From an uncultured Pelagibacteraceae bacterium (lineage in GTDB: Bacteria; Pseudomonadota; Alphaproteobacteria; Pelagibacterales; AG-422-B15): 64,000 nucleotides of DNA. The translations under genes were made by a program, and so were the position numbers. Below the pieces are notes generated by a model. That model did no database searches. It was not told the DNA's origin and worked only from the letters and a program-made list of their open reading frames with translations. Of this stretch, positions 42,014 through 47,218 are shown piece after piece (the stretch's first letter is position 1; every line of letters begins with the position of its first letter). Location: contig CACCAS010000005.1 of assembly GCA_902544065.1 (NCBI GenBank), forward strand, positions 46,857 through 110,856, in the 5' to 3' direction.

Positions 42014-42562
42014 AGTGAAATAATGCGTAATAAACTTTTTGTATTTTTTTTCATTTTTTTCCTCTGCGTAGAGTTTGGATCTTATATATATTAGTACATA
42101 TGAAGAAGAGGAAGATTATTAATGTAAAAATTAATAGGGTACTGAACGGTATTAAAGACTTCAGCATATGGGATTAAATTAAACTTTCTATGTATTAATT
42201 TTTCCACGGCAGCAAATCTTCCAGTTGGTCGAGTCCTGCCAAAGTAAAAAGTAAGTGCTGAGGGCAGGGTTAAGAAACAAAATTGTCTATAAGTTTATTC
42301 TGTCCTCAGTATTTAAAAGAGATGTTAAAATGCTTAAACTCTATAAAACAAAGTACAAGAGTAGGTAGACCCCTTAAAACACCTACATACTGCTGAAGTT
42401 GCTAATACACTTTAGATAACAGTACCGAGACATTATGGGTAGTCGCAGTTGTGAATAGATATTCTCCTCACTACACAATTTTTAATTGAACTGCGTATTA
42501 GACATTCGATGGGCAAACATACTGATACCTTATTCGTGAAACAGGTCTCTCGCCTTATGAAT
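42014..42562 (+). other. Non-coding stretch inside the element with RNA-like inverted repeats
   Basis: About 550 bases with no credible ORF. It contains CTGAGGGCAG at 42258-42267 and CTGTCCTCAG at 42300-42309, a 10-bp stem with one G-T pair and a 32-base loop, and GTAGGT/ACCTAC around 42361-42386. A T-rich block with GTAGAGTTT at 42068-42076 is shared with the segment just before copy D (45994-46002). Possible roles are a small RNA, a replication origin or a packaging site; nothing in the sequence decides between them. Confidence 0.45.
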
Positions 42563-42601
42563 ACTACCTCCCAAATACGCATTTTGCGTAAGGGGGGTAG
42601 T
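42563..42601 (+). other. Strong 39-base two-part hairpin
   Basis: ACTACCTCCC pairs with GGGGGGTAGT (ten pairs, one T-G), then an AAA/A internal bulge, then TACGCA-TTT-TGCGTA (six perfect pairs, 3-base loop). The upper stem is also a DNA palindrome that could extrude. No T-run follows, so it is not an ordinary terminator. It lies about 115 bases before the small-gene operon. Candidate for an origin, single-strand initiation or packaging signal. Confidence 0.7.
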
Positions 42602-42644
42602 ACATTCTTAAAACAAACCCTGATGATTGACCAACTACAGATAC

Positions 42645-42669
42645 TTGAACACAACTTGCTTGTGTTCAA
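42645..42669 (+). other. Perfect 10-bp hairpin upstream of the small-gene operon
   Basis: TTGAACACAA-CTTGC-TTGTGTTCAA, perfect stem, five-base loop, ending 46 bases before the 39-codon gene. No T-run follows. Could be an operator for a dimeric regulator (the RHH protein is encoded 450 bases downstream) or a leader RNA structure. Confidence 0.6.
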
Positions 42670-42715
42670 TCGTCTTACGAAACTAACCAACCATTAAGAA
42701 AGTATAAATATACAT

Positions 42716-42835
42716 ATGAATACGCAGATAGAGAAATTGAAGCAACAGATTAACGAAGCAAAGAAGAAACCGAGTACGCAAGAAAAACTAGATAAGATTT
42801 TCTTGATACTAGAAGAGATAAGGAAACTATTATGA
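42716..42835 (+). CDS. 39-residue coiled-coil-like orphan protein
   Basis: A short ORF giving MNTQIEKLKQQINEAKKK, PSTQEKLDKIFL and ILEEIRKLL. The heptad-like hydrophobic spacing and high Lys/Glu content suggest a helical or coiled-coil peptide. Its stop overlaps the start of the next gene in an ATGA, which supports translation and coupling. I do not recognise a family. Function unknown. Confidence 0.6.
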   Translation: MNTQIEKLKQQINEAKKKPSTQEKLDKIFLILEEIRKLL

Positions 42836-43113
42836 ATCCATTTCAATATATGATGACCTCAAGACATCTAAAACAAGTCAAAGATTTACAAGGCAAAGCA
42901 AGAAACTTCGGTACAGAACGAGTAATGAATCAACCTACCGCCCCAACTGGATTGTATGGTGCGAATAAATCAGTAGTAAACAAATCTGAATATGAAACTA
43001 TCAATAGAATTTTAGATAATAATGACGCTGTAAGAACAGCAACTAAAACACTAAATACAAATCTCTATAACAGTAGAAACAAGCACTTCATTGATAAATC
43101 AACTAAAAAATAG
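42832..43113 (+). CDS. 93-residue orphan protein of the element
   Basis: A basic, polar protein, MNPFQYMMTSRHLKQVKDL at the start and NKHFIDKSTKK at the end, without membrane segments or cysteine motifs. No family is recognised. It sits between two other small genes in one apparent operon: coupled by ATGA to the 39-residue gene upstream, and nine bases from the RHH-like gene downstream. The amino acid composition (Asn, Lys, Thr) fits a small phage- or satellite-type DNA- or protein-binding factor, but that is only inference. Confidence 0.65.
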   Translation: MNPFQYMMTSRHLKQVKDLQGKARNFGTERVMNQPTAPTGLYGANKSVVNKSEYETINRILDNNDAVRTATKTLNTNLYNSRNKHFIDKSTKK

Positions 43114-43122
43114 GAACAATCA

Positions 43123-43275
43123 ATGCAAACAAACAACTTAACAAGAATATCAGCAACAATAGATACAGTCGCCTTAATCAAGGCAAGAGAAGTATTAAAG
43201 ACTAAATTTGATGGTCTACCACTCTCACGATTTATCACAAAACAATTAAAAGAATTAGTTCGTCAGAACGCATAA
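43123..43275 (+). CDS. Probable ribbon-helix-helix regulator (50 residues)
   Basis: The ORF starts at ATG 43123 after AGGA. The product has a strand-like RISATIDTV, a helix VALIKAREVLKTKF, a turn DGLPLS and a second helix RFITKQLKELVRQ. That length and layout match the ribbon-helix-helix (Arc/MetJ/CopG) fold, in which paired N-terminal strands enter the DNA major groove. It is last in a three-gene run and followed by a strong terminator. A DNA target cannot be assigned, but several palindromes in the element are candidates. Confidence 0.65.
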   Translation: MQTNNLTRISATIDTVALIKAREVLKTKFDGLPLSRFITKQLKELVRQNA

Positions 43276-43330
43276 CAGTTAGACCTGTTTCAGAATAGGG
43301 TAATTCAGAAACAATGACGGTGCTAAAAGA

Positions 43331-43367
43331 AACCCACTAGACGAGTTCCCCTCTACTAGTGGGTTTT
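43331..43367. terminator. Bidirectional Rho-independent terminator
   Basis: AACCCACTAG and CTAGTGGGTT form a perfect 10-bp stem with a 15-base loop, followed by TTTT on the plus strand; on the minus strand the 3' side reads into TTTCTTTT. It ends the RHH operon from the left and the lipoprotein operon from the right. The T-tail overlaps the first bases of repeat copy B. Confidence 0.85.
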
Positions 43368-43411
43368 CCATTTGGAAACATTACCTCTAGGCCACTAGAG
43401 CTGAGGGTAAT
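43365..43411 (+). repeat. Element repeat copy B: complete 47-bp composite unit
   Basis: The unit is the palindrome TTTCCA-TT-TGGAAA, one C, then a 32-bp imperfect inverted repeat that starts ATTACC, contains CTCTAGGCCACTAGAG and ends GGGTAAT. It is identical to copy D. Its last base is the first base of the (complementary) stop codon of the lipoprotein gene, so it sits exactly at a gene-block edge. Confidence 0.92.
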
Positions 43412-43848
43412 TAAGTTAACTCCATACTAATAACTGTAAAAGTTCTAAACCCATTTCTTTCTTGAAATGTTTTAGTGTACTCAATTTTGTAATTAAGAAA
43501 TGTATCATCAATTACATTTACAATTTGATTATTATAATCAAGTACAATGCCTTTCTTATTATCAGTAGAAGTCATTTGTTGAGATTGATTGAATGAAGAA
43601 TTATAGGTGTCTATTACTTCAGACTTAGCATTTAATAATGACTTTGATTTAGATATCTCAAGGTCTTTACTAAATGAAGAAGCACAACCAAATACTCTAG
43701 ACGCTGTTGTTAAGTATTCTGAACAGATTTCATAGTTCACTTGCACTAATTGATTATTGCCTGTCAGCATTACTTCATCTTTCGCCATCTTTGTTTGAGA
43801 ACACCCAATCAAAAATAACAAACAAGATACTATTATTAGATTTTTCAT
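43411..43848 (-). CDS. Putative outer-membrane or periplasmic lipoprotein
   Basis: A 145-residue protein with a lipoprotein signal: a hydrophobic core IIVSCLLFLIGC ending in the lipobox LIGC, so Cys16 would be lipidated. The mature part is polar, with two further cysteines (EICSEY and FGCASS) that could form a disulfide. No family recognised. It is last of three minus-strand genes that exactly fill the space between repeats C and B; its stop overlaps repeat B. Possible roles include surface modification of the host, such as superinfection exclusion, but there is no direct evidence. Confidence 0.7.
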   Translation of the reverse strand: MKNLIIVSCLLFLIGCSQTKMAKDEVMLTGNNQLVQVNYEICSEYLTTASRVFGCASSFSKDLEISKSKSLLNAKSEVIDTYNSSFNQSQQMTSTDNKKGIVLDYNNQIVNVIDDTFLNYKIEYTKTFQERNGFRTFTVISMELT

Positions 43849-43861
43849 ATTTTCCTCCTCT

Positions 43862-44110
43862 CTACATATTTTCGAGAATGAATAAAAATGTGAGAATTAA
43901 TCCAGTCTCAAACATTTGTATTCTTTCTTCTTTGGTTAAGAATGATTGTTCCCCCAGGGGAACTGTTTCATCACATATCTTGATTTCTTTTTCAGAAGTG
44001 ATTACTCCATTCTCAGTAATCGTTGTTTTATTGTAAGTACAATTACCCTCAGCATAAGCGAATGAAGTAAGTAAAAAGAAGATGATGATTAATCTATGAA
44101 ATATATTCAT
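43862..44110 (-). CDS. Small exported protein of unknown function
   Basis: An 82-residue protein with a good signal peptide (LIIIFFLLTSFAYA, likely cleavage after AYA). The mature part begins EGNCTYNKTTITENGVITSE and contains KICDE, giving two cysteines that may pair. The C-terminal GLILTFLFILENM is hydrophobic enough for membrane attachment. Family not recognised. It overlaps the zinc-finger gene by 17 bases and is 13 bases upstream of the lipoprotein gene. Confidence 0.65.
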   Translation of the reverse strand: MNIFHRLIIIFFLLTSFAYAEGNCTYNKTTITENGVITSEKEIKICDETVPLGEQSFLTKEERIQMFETGLILTFLFILENM

Positions 44111-44336
44111 CTAGATAACTCAAATCATCTTCCATTATTCTCTTCTTCCAATTATTGATGACAAACTTTTCATATTTGTCCCAAGTGTGAGTTAAGAGAC
44201 CTTTATTATCGACAAAGATTTCTCGTTCTTTATTAAGTAAACAATCTTGGCAATATAACTTACCGATAGAAACGATCTCACACGCTTCAAGATCATCTTC
44301 AGTAAGTTCAATATTACAATTCGAACATATGTACAT
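44094..44336 (-). CDS. Small protein with two CxxC zinc knuckles
   Basis: An 80-residue acidic protein. The first 35 residues hold YICSNCNIELTEDDL and LYCQDCLL, a four-cysteine treble-clef or zinc-ribbon arrangement. The rest is helical and charged. No enzyme motif is seen; regulator or adaptor are possibilities. The ribosome-binding sequence (GGAAAGGAAAG on the minus strand) is partly formed by the 14-bp palindrome of repeat C, ten bases upstream of the start. Confidence 0.68.
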   Translation of the reverse strand: MYICSNCNIELTEDDLEACEIVSIGKLYCQDCLLNKEREIFVDNKGLLTHTWDKYEKFVINNWKKRIMEDDLSYLDEYIS

Positions 44337-44345
44337 TATCTTTCC

Positions 44346-44392
44346 TTTCCATTTGGAAACATTACCTCTAGGCCACTAGAGTTGTGGGTAAT
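44346..44392 (+). repeat. Element repeat copy C: complete 47-bp composite unit
   Basis: Same layout as copy B, with two substitutions in the last third (GTTGTGGGTAAT instead of GCTGAGGGTAAT). The right-hand part encodes, on the minus strand, the final residues LPTTLVA and the stop codon of the serine recombinase; the left-hand palindrome lies just upstream of the zinc-knuckle gene. Confidence 0.92.
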
Positions 44393-45051
44393 ATCTCTCT
44401 ATTAAGTATTTTGTGTACCCAAGAATGTGGGAATTTCTTACGAGTTGAATTAGAGACTGTTTCTGCAATCTCTCTATAGGTCTTGCCTTGTTCTCTTAAC
44501 AACTTCATTAGTTTAATTGTTTGTTGTTCTTTCTCGCAGGGGACAAGATAGTTATTTTCATCAACATCATAACCATAAGGGCATTTACCGCCCTTGTGTC
44601 TGCCTTCAACACCCATTCTATCTTTAGTTGCTTTTTGTTTTTCTGATATTTGAGCAGAATAGAATTCAGCAAATACTGATAAGAGTTTTAAAAAGACACT
44701 TCCGATTGCGTCTGAACCAGTAACCTCACCCCCAATATCAACGAAGTGAAGTTTTACTCCCTTTTGTTTAAATCTATCAACGATCATTAATAGATTAAGA
44801 GTATTACGACCAAATCTATCTAATGCAGAACAAATGATATGGTCATTTCGTTTCAACTTAGACATTATCTCGAAACCTTTATCTCTCTTTTCAAATGGTA
44901 CTGTTCCACTTGATTGCTCTTCAAAGATTTCATCTATAGTTAAGTCTTTAATCTCAGCGTAAGACTTACATTTACTTAATTGTGTAGCGAGAGATGATCC
45001 TTTCTCAAAGTTCTCAACAGCACTACATCTACCGTAAAAATAAACAGTCAT
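44368..45051 (-). CDS. Small serine recombinase (resolvase/invertase family)
   Basis: A 227-residue recombinase. The catalytic domain has the nucleophile region YFYGRCSAVENFEKGSSLATQ split as GRCS (Ser10 nucleophile) and SLATQ, then CSALDRFGRNTLNLLMIVDR with the active-site arginines, and SVFAEFYSAQISEKQKAT as the long dimerisation helix. The C-terminus has an HTH-like GKTYREIAETV. It resembles resolvases/invertases rather than large integrases. The last seven residues are encoded within repeat C, so the gene runs into the repeat. Separate from the tyrosine integrase, it may act on the 32-bp inverted repeats. Confidence 0.9.
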   Translation of the reverse strand: MTVYFYGRCSAVENFEKGSSLATQLSKCKSYAEIKDLTIDEIFEEQSSGTVPFEKRDKGFEIMSKLKRNDHIICSALDRFGRNTLNLLMIVDRFKQKGVKLHFVDIGGEVTGSDAIGSVFLKLLSVFAEFYSAQISEKQKATKDRMGVEGRHKGGKCPYGYDVDENNYLVPCEKEQQTIKLMKLLREQGKTYREIAETVSNSTRKKFPHSWVHKILNREILPTTLVA

Positions 45052-45125
45052 AGTGATTCCTTTCTGTTATCGTTTATTGAGGTACTAGAACACGCTGACA
45101 TGGAACCAGTGGAAATCAAGCATTT

Positions 45126-45187
45126 ACCTTAACTTTTGGGTGGATTGATATAAGAGTTAAGGTTTCAGAGATAATATGTTAAGGTTT
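45126..45187 (+). promoter_or_regulatory. Three TTAAGGT-type sites in the divergent recombinase/orphan promoter region
   Basis: GTTAAGGTTT occurs at 45156-45165 and 45178-45187, 22 bases apart (two helical turns), and its inverse ACCTTAAC at 45126-45133. The last copy ends eight bases before the start of the 209-residue gene, and an ATAATAT element lies between copies two and three. Looks like a cooperative operator between the serine recombinase and the 45195 gene. Confidence 0.6.
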
Positions 45188-45194
45188 TTGCACT

Positions 45195-45824
45195 ATGGCA
45201 GAGAAAATCAAAAAGAAGTCGAGACAACCATACAGACTGTGGTTTGAGTTCTTAAAAACTGCACTTAATTTCGGTATGAAAGTCGATAGAGACTTCTATA
45301 AATCGTGGCATTTAAATCAAGTAAAGACGCTAACATTTGATAAATGGTTTAAGACACATTCACATTTGTTTGATGATTACGAGATGGATATTGAGATATT
45401 TAAAGGCAAGAGAAGGGCAAATACAATACTAGTTGAGATACCTAAAAATTATAGTGTTCATAAAATACAGAAAGAAATAGGTAGCAGAGTAAGTAAATAT
45501 ATTAATCAACCTAATGCAAAGTTTGCCATTAAATCGAAACAACCACTAAGAATAAGTGCATTTGATTATATGTTATGGAGTTGGCAATTAAAACAATTAC
45601 CAAAGTATAACAAAAGAGGTGGGTTGGCAGAAATCTGGGGGGCGTTAGATAAGAAAGTATTAGCGTCAAGATCACAAACTCTTAAATCAGTTAAGGTTAA
45701 GAGAAGAAGATTACAAGGTGAAGAATTTAAAGCGATAACGATTAGTAAGAATATTCGTAAGGCAGATAGAATTCTAAAGAATGTCTGTAAAGGGCAGTTT
45801 CCTGGCGAATACTCTGTTTCTTAG
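45195..45824 (+). CDS. 209-residue basic orphan protein of the element
   Basis: A lysine/arginine-rich, tryptophan-containing protein. Noticeable segments are PYRLWFEFLKTALNFGMKV, FDKWFKTHSHLFDDYEMDI and FDYMLWSWQLKQLPKYNKRGG. There are no cysteine clusters, membrane segments, Walker motifs or obvious HTH. I do not recognise the family with certainty; the strong positive charge suggests nucleic acid binding. It is preceded by three TTAAGGT sites and is divergent from the serine recombinase, so the two could be co-regulated. It may be a replication or packaging-related factor, but that is speculation. Confidence 0.75.
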   Translation: MAEKIKKKSRQPYRLWFEFLKTALNFGMKVDRDFYKSWHLNQVKTLTFDKWFKTHSHLFDDYEMDIEIFKGKRRANTILVEIPKNYSVHKIQKEIGSRVSKYINQPNAKFAIKSKQPLRISAFDYMLWSWQLKQLPKYNKRGGLAEIWGALDKKVLASRSQTLKSVKVKRRRLQGEEFKAITISKNIRKADRILKNVCKGQFPGEYSVS

Positions 45825-45999
45825 ATAAAAAGTCTGCATAGGATTAACGAGGATAAGGACTTCTCACATCAGTAATACATTAGTACCCCCCTTAAAACTG
45901 ATAAAATTCCATAAGTAATCTTTTAGATACAATCAGACTAAACACATTTAGTTCAAATTATTCTCAATTTTTTTTTCGTAGTATTTTTTTTGTGTAGAG

Positions 46000-46046
46000 T
46001 TTCCATTTGGAAACATTACCTCTAGGCCACTAGAGCTGAGGGTAAT
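46000..46046 (+). repeat. Element repeat copy D: complete 47-bp composite unit
   Basis: Identical to copy B over all 47 bases and in the same orientation. It is preceded by a T-rich block ending GTGTAGAGTTT that resembles the sequence after copy A. It separates the 45195 gene from the regulator/integrase block. The 175 bases before it (45825-45999) show no gene; they contain several T-runs. Confidence 0.92.
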
Positions 46047-46079
46047 ACCTTTGACAGTAGACAGTCACGGGCAACAGAC

Positions 46080-46103
46080 TTTCCATTTGGAAACTGCTAT
46101 AAT
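46080..46103 (+). promoter_or_regulatory. Palindromic operator joined to an extended -10 promoter
   Basis: The 14-bp palindrome TTTCCATTTGGAAA (46080-46093), without the 32-bp unit, is followed by TGCTATAAT, an extended -10 (46095-46103). No good -35 is present; the extended -10 may compensate. A protein bound to the palindrome would cover the -35/spacer region and so repress, or alternatively activate, the 46140 gene. The start codon is 37 bases downstream with an AAAAGGAG ribosome site. Confidence 0.75.
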
Positions 46104-46139
46104 GAACTCATTAACAAACACTTATAAAAGGAGAAAAAA

Positions 46140-47144
46140 ATGAGTGAACTAAAAAAAGTTGAAAATAGAGATGTAGAAGCATTTCCTATCTTCGACACAA
46201 AACAAGTAATAAAAAATCAGATGAATAAATTAGCAACTGATATTATTACAACTGAAGTATCTGAAAAAACTATTGAAGGGTACTTCACACAAATAAGTCA
46301 TAACTTGACTATAGGTAAGAAAGCAGAATTTCTTGTAAGAAGAGATTTAGCAGACGCAACAAAGTATCTGATGGGTTCTCAATTTGAGGAATTAGGTGAC
46401 TTACTTATGGGTATGAATGAAGAATTATCTAAGGGGACATTATCAAAATGGGTCTCAATAGGTAAATCTGATTACTGTAATAAGTTATACATTGAAAATA
46501 AACTACCAATGACTTGGACAACGCAGTATGAATTGTCAAAATTATCTGCCCCTGAACAAGTTAAAGTTAGTGAGATGATATCAGCAGATACTACTGCTAA
46601 AGAAATCAAACAAGTACTTAACCCAGACGCTGAAGAAGATTCAGATAGTGGTGAAGTAGTTAAAGCGTTTGATGACTATAGTATCGAGAGACCTACAACT
46701 GTCTTTAAGATCGGCGTTAGTACTGTTGGTGCAGATTCAAATAAACTTTACAAGTTAAGTACAGCGCTACAGAAACTTGTTGATGAAATCAATGATATGG
46801 AAACACCATATACATTTGATGAAAAGGATATGAAGGTCGAATTACTTACAAGAAATAATGTAAGAAAAAAAGATGAGTCCTACATAGACGCTGTTTATGA
46901 CAAGAATCTAAATCACTTCATGACTTATGAAAAACAGAAGCAAAATATCATTAATAAGAAAAATAAAGATAGAGTAATGCTTCGCCAAATGGGATTAAGT
47001 CACCTTGAAGATGAACTACCACCTGTCAAAGAATTGCCAGAGAATAGTGGTCTTAAAGATTTTGCTGATTTAAGAAAAGAAGTAAATCCTATCGATAAGG
47101 TAGGAGGTACTACTGTTTTAAACGGCATTACTTTAAACACATAA
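46140..47144 (+). CDS. Regulator or replication/partition-like protein, 334 residues
   Basis: A charged protein with a helical middle: KGTLSKWVSIGKSDYCNKLY, LPMTWTTQYELSKLSAPEQV and SADTTAKEIKQVL. The 'leave, test, choose' layout of that region resembles DUF3102/ParB-like HTH segments, but I cannot place it firmly. A flexible acidic linker (NPDAEEDSDSGEVV) separates it from a C-terminal part without known motifs. Strong Shine-Dalgarno and its own palindromic operator suggest autoregulation, making it the best candidate for the master regulator or initiator. It is directly upstream of the integrase. Confidence 0.7.
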   Translation: MSELKKVENRDVEAFPIFDTKQVIKNQMNKLATDIITTEVSEKTIEGYFTQISHNLTIGKKAEFLVRRDLADATKYLMGSQFEELGDLLMGMNEELSKGTLSKWVSIGKSDYCNKLYIENKLPMTWTTQYELSKLSAPEQVKVSEMISADTTAKEIKQVLNPDAEEDSDSGEVVKAFDDYSIERPTTVFKIGVSTVGADSNKLYKLSTALQKLVDEINDMETPYTFDEKDMKVELLTRNNVRKKDESYIDAVYDKNLNHFMTYEKQKQNIINKKNKDRVMLRQMGLSHLEDELPPVKELPENSGLKDFADLRKEVNPIDKVGGTTVLNGITLNT

Positions 47145-47157
47145 TGTTCCCGAGTTG

Positions 47158-47179
47158 AATGCCTACCTCAGTAGGCATT
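47158..47179 (+). other. Perfect 9-bp hairpin between the regulator and the integrase
   Basis: AATGCCTAC-CTCA-GTAGGCATT, 13 bases after the stop of the 334-residue gene. It lacks a T-run but the stem is GC-containing and perfect, so it may attenuate read-through into the integrase or stabilise the upstream mRNA. The first in-frame ATG of the integrase frame falls inside it. Confidence 0.65.
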
Positions 47180-47218
47180 CCGCTTGAATTTATTCCTAAA
47201 GAAAGTACCACATCAGAG

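Noticed and set aside
42208..42240. tRNA-like piece with GGTCGAGTCCTGCC and a GGCAG/CTGCC pair
   Set aside because: Looks like a T-arm and acceptor strand but lacks one T-loop base, and no D-arm or anticodon arm can be found upstream. Taken as chance or a very old remnant.
42433..42690. 85-codon ORF on the minus strand at the left of the element
   Set aside because: It covers both strong hairpins, has an odd composition (many Cys/Arg/Ile without pattern) and no ribosome site. Overlaps a plus-strand ORF in the same region; neither is convincing.
42509..42697. 62-codon ORF on the plus strand with start MGKHTDTLF
   Set aside because: No ribosome site, and its codons run through two perfect hairpins (42563-42601 and 42645-42669), so the DNA seems shaped by structure rather than coding. 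Not excluded.
43365..46093. CRISPR array from regularly seen repeats
   Set aside because: The repeat spacing is 0.9-1.7 kb and the intervening DNA is genes, no cas genes are present. No short regularly spaced repeats were found elsewhere in the window.
47159..47218. Upstream ATG for the integrase
   Set aside because: The ATG lies within a perfect 9-bp hairpin with no ribosome site; the added 20 residues look non-structural. The ATG at 47219 is preferred, with moderate certainty.
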